Below, piece after piece: positions 1 to 6,469 of a stretch of DNA of 6,789 nucleotides. The notes beneath the pieces were generated by a model that had not been told where the DNA came from, ran no database searches, and was given only the letters and a program-made list of their open reading frames with translations. The position numbers and the translations under genes were made by a program. Source of the DNA: CAZNMF01 sp035547155 (lineage in GTDB: Bacteria; Acidobacteriota; Vicinamibacteria; Vicinamibacterales; SCN-69-37); contig DASZVJ010000261.1 of NCBI GenBank assembly GCA_035547155.1, forward strand, positions 1-6,789. The letters run 5' to 3'. The first letter of the stretch is position 1. Each line of letters starts with the position of its first letter.

Positions 1-714
1 CCGCCGGCGACCGATCAGCCGGCCGCCGATGCGACCCCTGCGGCGCCAACTCCGGCTGATGGATCGACGCCGGCGGCCGCAACGCCGCCGAGCAGCGGCG
101 CGCCCGGCGCAAACGCCGCTGCTGCGACTGCACCGCCGCCAGTGGCCGTCACGCCGCCGGCGGTCGCGCCCGTCGTGCCGTCGCCGACGACGCCGGCGCG
201 ATTGGGAGCGCCCGGCGATGCGGCCGCGGCCGATGCCCCCGCTCGAGGCACGTCACCGGCTGCGGCGCCTGGTGCGCGCGGCAGTGCGACGCCTGCGCGC
301 GGACCCATCGACGACACGCACGTCGCGTTCGCCGACGTGCGGCAGTTCGTCGTGGTCAACGGCAAGAAGACGCGCGACGAGGACGTCCTCGTCAGCTTCG
401 TCAGCGGACAGATCTCCGTGCTGCGACAGAAGGACAGCTCATCGATCGCGTCGTGGCCTTATCGCGGTGTGCTCGGCGCGACGTACGTCAAGGCGCGCGA
501 TCCGCGGTGGGATCCGTCCCTCGCCTCGCCGCCAGACGACGTCGATGTCGGCGGCATCCTCCGCACCTCCAAACACTGGCTGGTGCTGCAGAATCACGAC
601 GCGTACCTCATCCTTCGCCTCGCCGACTCCAACTACGCACGGGTCCTCGAAGTGCTCGAAGCGCGGACCGGCATCACGGTCGCGCGGCCCAATCCCGACG
701 CCGACAAGAAGTAG
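1..714 (+). CDS. Hypothetical protein with Ala/Pro-rich linker and conserved-looking C-terminal domain (5' partial)
   Basis: The reading frame is open from the first base of the window, so the true start lies upstream; 237 residues are visible, ending at TAG 712-714. Residues 1 to about 100 are low-complexity Ala, Pro, Thr and Gly, as in a flexible linker. Residues about 101-237 form an ordinary-looking globular segment with alternating hydrophobic residues. It holds a WPYRGV motif (around residue 150), a DPRWDPSL motif, a KHWLVLQNHDAYLILRL strand pair and a closing helix (ARVLEVLEARTG). This strand-rich layout ending in a helix is reminiscent of small PH-like beta folds, but I do not recognise the family and assign no function. 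The M28 peptidase gene starts 6 bases after the stop, so the two are probably co-transcribed. The missing N-terminus could carry the domain that defines its role. Existence of the gene is well supported; function is unknown. Confidence 0.75.
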   Translation, partial: PPATDQPAADATPAAPTPADGSTPAAATPPSSGAPGANAAAATAPPPVAVTPPAVAPVVPSPTTPARLGAPGDAAAADAPARGTSPAAAPGARGSATPARGPIDDTHVAFADVRQFVVVNGKKTRDEDVLVSFVSGQISVLRQKDSSSIASWPYRGVLGATYVKARDPRWDPSLASPPDDVDVGGILRTSKHWLVLQNHDAYLILRLADSNYARVLEVLEARTGITVARPNPDADKK

Positions 715-720
715 GCGCGC

Positions 721-1710
721 ATGACCCGCGGCGCCCGCATCTCCGGCCGCGTGAGCGTTGCGGCGGCGATCGTGCTGCTGCTCGCCGCCCGCGGCGACGC
801 GCGCGTCGACGTTCCTCGCGCCGATCGCGAAGCGGTGACGGAAGCCGCGGTCCGCGGGCACATGGAGATGTTGGCGAGCGACGCGATGAATGGCCGCGAA
901 AGCGGCTCGCACGACGAATGGGTCGCTGCGACGTACGTCGCCTCGCAGCTTCGGCAGTGGGGACTCGAGCCGCTGGGTGACGCGGACGGCTTCGTGCGGA
1001 CGATCGCGTTGGAATCCGGCCAGACGTGGAACGTGCTCGGCATCATCCGCGGCCGGGATCCGCGACGCGCGGAGGAGGTCGTGATGCTCAGCGCGCACCT
1101 CGACAATCTCGGCGTCCATGGCACGCGCGAGGATCGCATCTACAACGGCGCCGACGACGACGCGTCCGGCGTGACGGGCGTGCTGGAGATCGCGCATGCG
1201 CTCGCGAGGCGCCCGCGCGCGCCACGGAGTGTGCTGTTCGCCTGGTTCGGCAGCGAAGAGCGCGGCGGTCTCGGCGTGCAGGACTTTCGCGACCATCCGC
1301 CCGTGCCGCTGACGTCGATCGTCGCGAGCCTCGAGCTCGAGATGATCGGCCGTCCGAATCCCGACCTGCCGCCGCGGACGGTCTGGCTCAGCGGTGACGA
1401 CCGTACGACGCTGGGGGCCGCGCTCGCTGCTCACGGCGCGCGTCTCGCCGCCGATCCGTATCCGTCAGAACGGTTCTTCGAGCGGTCGGACAATTTCTTC
1501 CTCGCGCGCCGCGGCGTCATCGCGCAGACGATCTCGACGTTCGGCCTGCAGCCGGAATATCACTCGCCCTCCGACGATCTCGCGCACATCGACTTCGCGC
1601 ATCTGACGGCGACGATCCAGTCGCTGATTGCGCCAGTCGAATGGCTGAGCCACTCATCGTTTACACCAGCGTGGCGAGAAGGCAAGAAGCCGGAGGTAGA
1701 CTCTAGGTAA
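721..1710 (+). CDS. M28 family metallopeptidase (aminopeptidase-like), exported
   Basis: Predicted di-zinc exopeptidase of the M28 (aminopeptidase Y/S) family, 329 residues. Residues 1 to about 27 look like a signal peptide: Arg-rich start, hydrophobic stretch VAAAIVLLLAA, possible cleavage after GDA. The enzyme probably acts outside the cytoplasm. All expected metal and catalytic positions are visible: SAHLD (His126, Asp128), GADDDASG (bridging Asp about 146), GSEE (general base Glu179 and ligand Glu180), ELEMIGRP (Glu207 at the usual Asp ligand position), SDNFF (256-260) and EYHSPSDD (His281). Two positions differ from the common family form: Asp for Asn in the DDN motif, and Glu for Asp in the N/D-MIG motif. 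ATG 721 is chosen because it supplies the signal peptide and sits just after the previous stop; no clear Shine-Dalgarno is present. The M20 dipeptidase gene begins 3 bases after the stop, which suggests shared peptide turnover. Family assignment is firm; substrate is unknown. Confidence 0.9.
   Translation: MTRGARISGRVSVAAAIVLLLAARGDARVDVPRADREAVTEAAVRGHMEMLASDAMNGRESGSHDEWVAATYVASQLRQWGLEPLGDADGFVRTIALESGQTWNVLGIIRGRDPRRAEEVVMLSAHLDNLGVHGTREDRIYNGADDDASGVTGVLEIAHALARRPRAPRSVLFAWFGSEERGGLGVQDFRDHPPVPLTSIVASLELEMIGRPNPDLPPRTVWLSGDDRTTLGAALAAHGARLAADPYPSERFFERSDNFFLARRGVIAQTISTFGLQPEYHSPSDDLAHIDFAHLTATIQSLIAPVEWLSHSSFTPAWREGKKPEVDSR
1697..1702 (+). promoter_or_regulatory. Possible -10 box (TAGACT) upstream of the M20 dipeptidase
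   Basis: TAGACT fits a TANNNT-type -10 element and ends 11 bases before ATG 1714, inside the last codons of the M28 gene. The same hexamer occurs 7 bases before the GTG of the ThuA-like gene at 6470. Transcription starting 6-8 bases downstream would give a nearly leaderless message. No convincing -35 is seen at normal spacing; TTTACA at 1660-1665 is too far upstream. GGAGGT at 1692-1697 overlaps the box and is an alternative reading as a ribosome-binding site, but at 16 bases it is distant from the ATG. Confidence 0.25.
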
Positions 1711-1713
1711 ACC

Positions 1714-3093
1714 ATGTCCACCGTTCCCGTCCTCGACTACATCCACGCGAATCGCGATCGTTTCATTGCCGAGCTGAAGGACTATCTGGCCATCCCGTCG
1801 ATCAGCGCGCTGCCGGAGCATCAGGACGATGTGCGGAAGTGCGCGGAGTGGACGGCGGACGAGATGCGGCGGATCGGTCTGCAGAACGTGCGGCTGATGG
1901 AGACGCCCGGCCATCCGATCGTGTACGGCGATTGGCTCGGCGCGCCCGGCGCGCCGACGGTCCTCTTCTACGGCCATTACGACGTGCAGCCGGTCGATCC
2001 CGTCGAGCTGTGGGAGTCGCCGCCGTTCGAGGCCACGATTCGCGACGGCGAGATCTACGCGCGCGGAGCGGCCGACGACAAGGGCCAGGTGTTCATGCAC
2101 CTCAAGGCCATCGAAGCGTACCTCGACAAGACTGGAAAGCTACCGATCAACATCCGCCTCGTGCTCGAGGGCGAAGAGGAAGTCGGCTCCGTCAATCTCG
2201 ACAACTTCATCCGCGCGAACACGTCCCTGCTCCAGGCCGATGTCGTCGTCATCTCCGACTCCGCGATGTTCGATCGCGGCGTGCCGTCGATCTGCTACGC
2301 GCTGCGCGGCCTGGTCTACTTCCAGATCGATCTGCGAGGCACGACGAGCGATTTGCACTCCGGCGTCTTCGGTGGCGCCGTCGCCAATCCGGCGATGGTG
2401 CTCGCGCAGGTGCTGGCGCAGATCAAGGACAAGAGCGGGCGCATCAAGATTCCGGGCTTCTACGACGATGTGCTGCCGCTGTCGGACGAGGAGCGGGCCG
2501 CCTGGCAGTCGCTGCCGTTCAACGAGAAGAAGTACCGCAAGGATCTCGGTGCGCCGAAGCTGGCGGGCGAGCCCGGCTACAGCGTGCTCGAACGCGTCTG
2601 GGCGCGTCCGACGTTCGAGGTCAACGGCTTGCTGAGTGGTTTTACCGGTGACGGCGCGAAGACGGTCATTCCTGCCGTCGCGATGGCCAAGGTGAGCATG
2701 CGTCTCGTGCCGAACCAGGATCCGGATCGCATCAGCGATCTGTTCGAGGCGTATCTGAAAAAGATCACGCCGAAGACGGTCGAGCTCACGCTGACGCGGA
2801 TGCACGGCGGCAAGCCGTGGCTCGCGAGCTACGACAGCGCGTACGTGCGTGCGGCCGGCCGCGCGATCGAGCAGGGCTTCGGCAAGGCGCCCGTGTTCTG
2901 CCGCGAAGGCGGATCGATTCCCGTCGTCTCGACGTTCAAGGAAGAGTTGAATCTGCCGGCCGTGCTGTTCGGCGTCGGTCTGCCGGACGAGAACGCGCAC
3001 GCGCCGAACGAGCGCCTCGACCTCGGCAACTTCCACAACGGGATTCTGGCGTCCGCGATTCTCTACGACGAGATCGCGCGCACGCAGGCCTGA
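1714..3093 (+). CDS. M20 family dipeptidase (CNDP/DapE/ArgE superfamily), cytoplasmic
   Basis: Predicted two-metal M20 peptidase of 459 residues, normal length for the carnosinase-like dipeptidase branch. Motifs follow in order. GHYDVQPVDP holds metal ligand His88 and Asp90. RGAADDKG holds the bridging Asp121. LEGEEEVGS holds catalytic Glu155 and metal Glu156. ISDSAMF holds metal Asp182. TSDLHSGVFGG holds His215, the dimer-lid residue that reaches the neighbouring active site in this family. SMRLVP holds the lid Arg330. CREGGSIPV lies at 396-404, and NAHAPNER holds the last metal ligand His429. No signal peptide or membrane segment is seen, so a cytoplasmic enzyme that hydrolyses dipeptides or related amides is likely; the exact substrate cannot be read from sequence. 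ATG 1714 lies 3 bases after the M28 stop with only a weak AGG (1705-1707) in Shine-Dalgarno position. A TAGACT hexamer at 1697-1702 could give it its own start of transcription. The motif set is complete with no sign of decay. Confidence 0.93.
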   Translation: MSTVPVLDYIHANRDRFIAELKDYLAIPSISALPEHQDDVRKCAEWTADEMRRIGLQNVRLMETPGHPIVYGDWLGAPGAPTVLFYGHYDVQPVDPVELWESPPFEATIRDGEIYARGAADDKGQVFMHLKAIEAYLDKTGKLPINIRLVLEGEEEVGSVNLDNFIRANTSLLQADVVVISDSAMFDRGVPSICYALRGLVYFQIDLRGTTSDLHSGVFGGAVANPAMVLAQVLAQIKDKSGRIKIPGFYDDVLPLSDEERAAWQSLPFNEKKYRKDLGAPKLAGEPGYSVLERVWARPTFEVNGLLSGFTGDGAKTVIPAVAMAKVSMRLVPNQDPDRISDLFEAYLKKITPKTVELTLTRMHGGKPWLASYDSAYVRAAGRAIEQGFGKAPVFCREGGSIPVVSTFKEELNLPAVLFGVGLPDENAHAPNERLDLGNFHNGILASAILYDEIARTQA

Positions 3094-3141
3094 TCGCGTC
3101 ATTACGAACTCGAACGTTCGCGCACATATCCGAAATCCGTT

Positions 3142-3161
3142 CGGCCGCCGTCGTGCGGCCG
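3142..3161 (+). other. GC-rich hairpin between the dipeptidase and the first GGDEF gene
   Basis: A perfect 7-bp stem (CGGCCGC / GCGGCCG) closes a 6-base loop in the spacer between the M20 stop (3093) and the first cyclase start. There is no T-tract after it, so it does not fit a classical intrinsic terminator. It could mark the end of the peptidase transcript or a structure in the leader of the cyclase message. GC-rich DNA makes such stems by chance fairly often. The spacer also contains a 10-base perfect palindrome, CGAACGTTCG, at 3111-3120. Confidence 0.3.
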
Positions 3162-3209
3162 CGCGCAATCGTGCCGCGCGCCGCCGTACGCAACTGCACG
3201 GCTGTCGCA

Positions 3210-4700
3210 ATGACTGCGACGATCGATCTGCCGTTGCGTGGCATCGAACCTGCAGCCCCGGACCGCGCGATGTCCAAACCCGGCGCATGGGAAGCCCTCC
3301 GCTCCCGTCTGGCGCGAGAGCAGACGATGCTGGTTTCCTTCGTGGTGCTGTACTGCGTGCTCGGCCGCCTCGGCCTCGCGCTCAGCTACGGTCATCCTGC
3401 CGCCACGTTCATCTGGCCATCGTCTGGCCTCGCGCTCGGCGCGTTGCTCACGCTCGGTTACCGCATCTGGCCCGCGATCTTCTGCGCGGCCGCGGTCGTC
3501 TACGCGTCGATCCTCGGTCCGCTGCCGGCGGTTCTCCTCATGGCGGCGGGCCACACGCTCGAGAGCGTGCTCGCCGGCTACCTCGTCAATCGCTATGCGG
3601 AGGGCCGTCACGCGCTGCAGAGCCCTGCGAACAGCTTCCGGTTCGCCGGCATCGCGCTGCTCGTCAGCACGGCGTCCGGTGCGACGGTGAACACCGTCGG
3701 CCTCGTCGCGACGCACAATGCTCCGGGCACGCAGTACGGCACAATCTGGCTCGCGTTGAGCCAAGGCAGCTTCCTGGGGATGCTGCTCGTCACGCCGCTG
3801 GTCCTCCTGTTCAGCCAGGGCCGCGAACGTTGGCGGCCTGCGCAGGTCATCGAAGCGACGATCGTCTTCGTGACGCTGCTGCTCACGGCGCTCATCGCCT
3901 TCTTCGAGTTCCCGATCCAGCTGCACGGATTCCCGAACGAGCTGCTCGTCATGCCCGTGCTGCTGTGGGTGGTGTTCCGTCTCGGCCGGCGTGCCGCCGC
4001 CTGCGCGCTGGCCATCGTGTCCGGGATCGTCGTCGCCGGGACGCTGAGCAACTACGGGCCGTTCATGCGCGACACGCCGTTCTCGTCGCTGTTGAACGTC
4101 GAAGTCTTTCTGGCGGGACTTGCGGTGATGACGCTGTCGCTCGCCGCGCTGGCGTCGGAGTACAGCGTGGCCGAAGCGCAGCTGCGTGAGCTCGTCGTCA
4201 CCGATCCGCTCACCGGGCTGCCGAACTATCGCCGCCTGCTCGAAGTGCTCCAGATGGAGATCGCGCGAGCCGATCGGCACAATCGTCAGTTCGCCGTTGT
4301 CTTCTTCGACATGGACGGCTTGAAGCGCATCAACGACGAGATGGGGCACCTGGCCGGCAGCCGCGCGGTCTGCCGCTTCGCCGAGACGCTGCGCGCAGCG
4401 TGCCGCGAGACGGACACGCCGGCGCGCTATGGCGGCGACGAGTTCGTCGCCGTGCTCTCGGACACGGATCTCGACGGCGCACGCCTCGTCGTCAAGCGCA
4501 CGAACGAGCGGCTGGCCGAGGACACCGATCATCCGCGGCTCGCGGTCAGTGCAGGAGTTGCCGTCTACCCGCGTGACGGCGGCACGCCGACGACGTTATT
4601 GAGCGCAGCCGATCGGGCGCTGTACGCGAACAAGGCCGACAAGGCCAATGCCCGGCGCCGCAGCGTCGTTGAAATCCGTGAGTGGACCAACGCCGGCTGA
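3210..4700 (+). CDS. MASE1-GGDEF membrane cyclase, paralog 1 (diguanylate cyclase or Hypr-type cGAMP synthase)
   Basis: 496 residues from ATG 3210; ATG 3270 (476 residues) is an equally plausible start, because the tandem paralog begins only about 9 residues before its first membrane segment. Residues about 41-316 hold roughly eight to ten hydrophobic segments. The features FIWPSSGLALGALL (67-80), GHTLESVLAGYLVNR and LLWVVFRLGRR (251-261), plus NYGPF near the end, match the MASE1 membrane sensor domain. The GGDEF domain begins at TDPLTGLPNYRR (331-342). It has metal ligand Asp367, guanine-contacting Asn375, the RETD inhibitory site (Arg399, Asp402) and YGGDEF with catalytic Glu411. The PleD Asp344 position is Ser384 (GHLAGSRA). 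Ser there is the hallmark of Hypr GGDEF enzymes that make 3',3'-cGAMP, so the product could be cGAMP, c-di-GMP or a mixture. The C-terminal GRN arginine of canonical cyclases is absent (KAN here). Translation continues to TGA 4698-4700. It lies 116 bases after the peptidase genes, and no Shine-Dalgarno is visible at either start. Confidence 0.88.
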   Translation: MTATIDLPLRGIEPAAPDRAMSKPGAWEALRSRLAREQTMLVSFVVLYCVLGRLGLALSYGHPAATFIWPSSGLALGALLTLGYRIWPAIFCAAAVVYASILGPLPAVLLMAAGHTLESVLAGYLVNRYAEGRHALQSPANSFRFAGIALLVSTASGATVNTVGLVATHNAPGTQYGTIWLALSQGSFLGMLLVTPLVLLFSQGRERWRPAQVIEATIVFVTLLLTALIAFFEFPIQLHGFPNELLVMPVLLWVVFRLGRRAAACALAIVSGIVVAGTLSNYGPFMRDTPFSSLLNVEVFLAGLAVMTLSLAALASEYSVAEAQLRELVVTDPLTGLPNYRRLLEVLQMEIARADRHNRQFAVVFFDMDGLKRINDEMGHLAGSRAVCRFAETLRAACRETDTPARYGGDEFVAVLSDTDLDGARLVVKRTNERLAEDTDHPRLAVSAGVAVYPRDGGTPTTLLSAADRALYANKADKANARRRSVVEIREWTNAG

Positions 4701-4754
4701 CACCGACAGAGCCGCACGCCGGCCCGCGCGAAACGTCATGGACCCGTCGCATCC

Positions 4755-4771
4755 CGCCGCGCCAGGCGGCG
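4755..4771 (+). other. Small hairpin between the two GGDEF genes
   Basis: CGCCGC and GCGGCG form a perfect 6-bp stem around a 5-base loop, in the 155-base spacer between the tandem cyclase genes. No T-run follows. It may be a weak transcript structure or chance in GC-rich DNA. The rest of the spacer shows no clear promoter, ribosome-binding site or riboswitch core that I recognise. Confidence 0.2.
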
Positions 4772-4855
4772 TTGCACACGCTGACTGAGTTCCGCACGTC
4801 TGGCATACGACCTGCACACCTCAATCGCGCCCCCCGGGAAGTCAGCAGTCCGTCC

Positions 4856-6274
4856 ATGCACGCGAAGTTGTCACGCCACCCGGTCGTTCTCGCCGCCATC
4901 TTTGCGATCTACTTCGCGCTCGGCCAGGCCGGCCTTGCAGTTGGAGGGTTCGCGGGCGGCACGGTGGCCGTGTGGCCGCCGAGCGGTTTCGCGATTGCGG
5001 CGCTGATCGTCGTCGGCCGTCGAAGCTGGCCAGCCGTGTTCGCCGGAGCCCTGGCGGCGCTGCTGATTCCGACCGGACATGTGATTGCGTCGACCATCGC
5101 GGCGGCGGGCTACACGATCGAGGCGATCGTCGGCGCGATGCTCGTCGATCGCTTTGCGCGCGGCGCGCAGGCGTTCCAGAGCGCCGGCACCATCTTCCGC
5201 TTCGTCGGCATCGCGGCCGTCGCGAGCACGCTGAGCGCGACGTTCGGTGCGTTGTCGACGACGTGGCTGGCGCCGTCGCCGTGGCTCGACTTCGGCTACC
5301 GCTGGATCACGTGCTGGCTCGCGAGCCTCGCCGGCATTCTCGTCGTCGGTCCCCTCGCCCTCGTGTGGGTGACGGCCCCCAGCGAGCGGCCGCGCATTCT
5401 CGAGGTGCTCGAAGCCATCGTCATCCCGGTCGTCCTCACGGGCGTCTGTCTCGTCGTCTTCGCCGGCAAGTTTCCGTCGGACGTGCAGAACTACCCGCTC
5501 GAGTTCCTCTGCGTGCCGGTGCTGATCTGGGCCGCGTTCCGTCAAGGCCGGCGTACCGTCGCGACCGCCATCACGATTCTCTCGGGCCTTGCCGTGTGGG
5601 GCACCGCGCGCGGCTTCGGTCCCTTCGTGCGCGACAGCCAGGGCGAGGCGCTCGTGCTCGTGCAGGCGTACGTCGGCGTGATGGCGACGATGGGCACCGT
5701 GCTCGCGGCGGTGGTCGCCGAGCACAAACACGCGGAGCGGCAGCTGCGCGAGCTGGCCACGACCGATCCGCTCACGGGACTGGCGAACTACCGGCGTTTG
5801 CTCGAAGTGCTCAAGACCGAGATCGCGCGATCGAATCGGACCGGACGTCCGTTCGCGGTGCTGTTCGTCGACATGGATGGGCTCAAGACCATCAACGATC
5901 GCTACGGTCATCTCGCCGGCAGCCGTGCGCTGTGCCGCATCGCGGACACGATGCGCAGCTCGTGCCGGACGATCGACACGCCGGCGCGCTTCGGCGGCGA
6001 TGAGTTCGCGCTCGTGCTGCCTGAGACCGGTGAGGCCGGCGGGCACGTCGTGCTGCGTCGCATCGCCGACCGGCTCGCGGCCGACGGCCACAAGCCGGCT
6101 GTGGCGATCAGCGGCGGCGTCGCCGTGTTCCCGCGCGACGGCGACTCGCCGACGCTCTTGCTGCGCGCCGCTGACAAGCTGCTGTATCAGGCGAAATCGA
6201 CCGCCGCGAGCGCACGGAAGCGCGCGAAGGACGATGCGGACGGCGAGGAGCTGAAGACAGGAACGTTGTTCTGA
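4856..6274 (+). CDS. MASE1-GGDEF membrane cyclase, paralog 2 (diguanylate cyclase or Hypr-type cGAMP synthase)
   Basis: 472 residues from ATG 4856. The frame is open further upstream to a GTG at 4682 overlapping the previous gene, but that extension is Arg/Pro-rich and unlike a real N-terminus; ATG 4856 puts a short tail before the first membrane segment. Residues about 9-290 are the MASE1 membrane sensor, with VAVWPPSGFAIAALIV (37-52), AGYTIEAIVGAMLVDR, LIWAAFRQGRR (223-233) and GFGPFVRD (253-260). The GGDEF domain starts at TTDPLTGLANYRR (302-314). Metal ligand Asp339, Asn347, inhibitory-site RTID (Arg371, Asp374) and FGGDEF (379-384, catalytic Glu383) are all present. Ser356 replaces the guanine-contacting Asp of PleD (Asp344), as in Hypr cGAMP synthases. 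The GRN motif after YQAK is AAS, so the usual phosphate-contacting Arg is missing. It is clearly homologous over its whole length to the gene just upstream, consistent with tandem duplication followed by divergence of the sensor. Signal sensed is unknown. Confidence 0.9.
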   Translation: MHAKLSRHPVVLAAIFAIYFALGQAGLAVGGFAGGTVAVWPPSGFAIAALIVVGRRSWPAVFAGALAALLIPTGHVIASTIAAAGYTIEAIVGAMLVDRFARGAQAFQSAGTIFRFVGIAAVASTLSATFGALSTTWLAPSPWLDFGYRWITCWLASLAGILVVGPLALVWVTAPSERPRILEVLEAIVIPVVLTGVCLVVFAGKFPSDVQNYPLEFLCVPVLIWAAFRQGRRTVATAITILSGLAVWGTARGFGPFVRDSQGEALVLVQAYVGVMATMGTVLAAVVAEHKHAERQLRELATTDPLTGLANYRRLLEVLKTEIARSNRTGRPFAVLFVDMDGLKTINDRYGHLAGSRALCRIADTMRSSCRTIDTPARFGGDEFALVLPETGEAGGHVVLRRIADRLAADGHKPAVAISGGVAVFPRDGDSPTLLLRAADKLLYQAKSTAASARKRAKDDADGEELKTGTLF

Positions 6275-6289
6275 CGCTCGTATCTTGCC

Positions 6290-6337
6290 TATCTCACTAT
6301 CGTGCTGACGCACTATCCGGACGTCTGACTATCGAGC
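6290..6337 (+). repeat. Three degenerate 16-base direct repeats centred on ACTATC
   Basis: ACTATC occurs at 6296-6301, 6312-6317 and 6328-6333, exactly 16 bases apart, starting 21 bases after the second GGDEF stop. Outside the hexamer only a few positions agree (a C three bases upstream and a G three bases downstream), so the unit is short and degenerate. It could be a set of operator half-sites, a decayed tandem repeat, or part of the 3' untranslated region. No function can be read from the sequence. Confidence 0.4.
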
Positions 6338-6418
6338 GATCTGCGGTTCATCTGCACAAGGGACGTCGACCTTTCTGGCTTCTGCCTTTCAATTTCCAAC
6401 TTTTCTCCGTCTCTCCCT

Positions 6419-6451
6419 TCGTCCCTTGGTGGTCCCTTGGTCGTCGGTCCC
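6419..6451 (+). repeat. 11-base tandem repeat in a pyrimidine-rich tract
   Basis: TCGTCCCTTGG (6419-6429) is followed directly by TGGTCCCTTGG (6430-6440), and then by a more diverged TCGTCGGTCCC (6441-6451). These lie at the end of a strongly C/T-rich strand region (about 6369-6455) that differs sharply in composition from the coding DNA around it. It immediately precedes the candidate promoter of the ThuA-like gene. A transcript-level C/U-rich leader or a simple slippage product are both possible. Confidence 0.4.
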
Positions 6452-6456
6452 TCGTT

Positions 6457-6462
6457 TAGACT
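6457..6462 (+). promoter_or_regulatory. Possible -10 box (TAGACT) giving a leaderless ThuA-like transcript
   Basis: TAGACT ends 7 bases before the GTG start at 6470, the spacing expected when transcription begins at or next to the start codon. No Shine-Dalgarno precedes the GTG, which fits a leaderless message. TTGGTC at 6437-6442 is a possible -35, but its 14-base spacer is short. The same hexamer lies before the M20 gene. Confidence 0.35.
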
Positions 6463-6469
6463 GTGCTCA

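Noticed and set aside
439..1434. Long open frame on the - strand (331 codons) across the M28 gene
   Set aside because: It is antisense to a gene with complete M28 motifs, is Arg/His/Ala-rich and shows no domain; GC-rich coding DNA routinely opens such shadow frames.
3142..3161. Intrinsic terminator after the dipeptidase gene
   Set aside because: The stem is good, but no T-tract follows, so it is listed only as a hairpin.
2817..3209. N-terminal extension of the first GGDEF protein from 2817
   Set aside because: It would overlap the end of the well-supported M20 gene by over 270 bases, and its residues are Arg-rich shadow sequence.
3094..3209. GEMM-type cyclic-dinucleotide riboswitch in the spacers of the cyclase region
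   Set aside because: No GGCAAA-type core or GNRA-loop arrangement was seen in 3094-3209, 4701-4855 or 6275-6469, so no local c-di-GMP or cGAMP riboswitch is supported.
3102..4532. Long - strand open frame (476 codons) opposite the first GGDEF gene
   Set aside because: Composition dominated by Arg, Glu, Gln and His with no recognisable motif; it mirrors the codon bias of the + strand cyclase. The 480-codon frame at 4871-6313 is rejected for the same reason.
4682..4855. N-terminal extension of the second GGDEF protein from GTG 4682
   Set aside because: It overlaps the first cyclase gene and lacks any domain or signal; ATG 4856 places a short tail directly before the first membrane segment.
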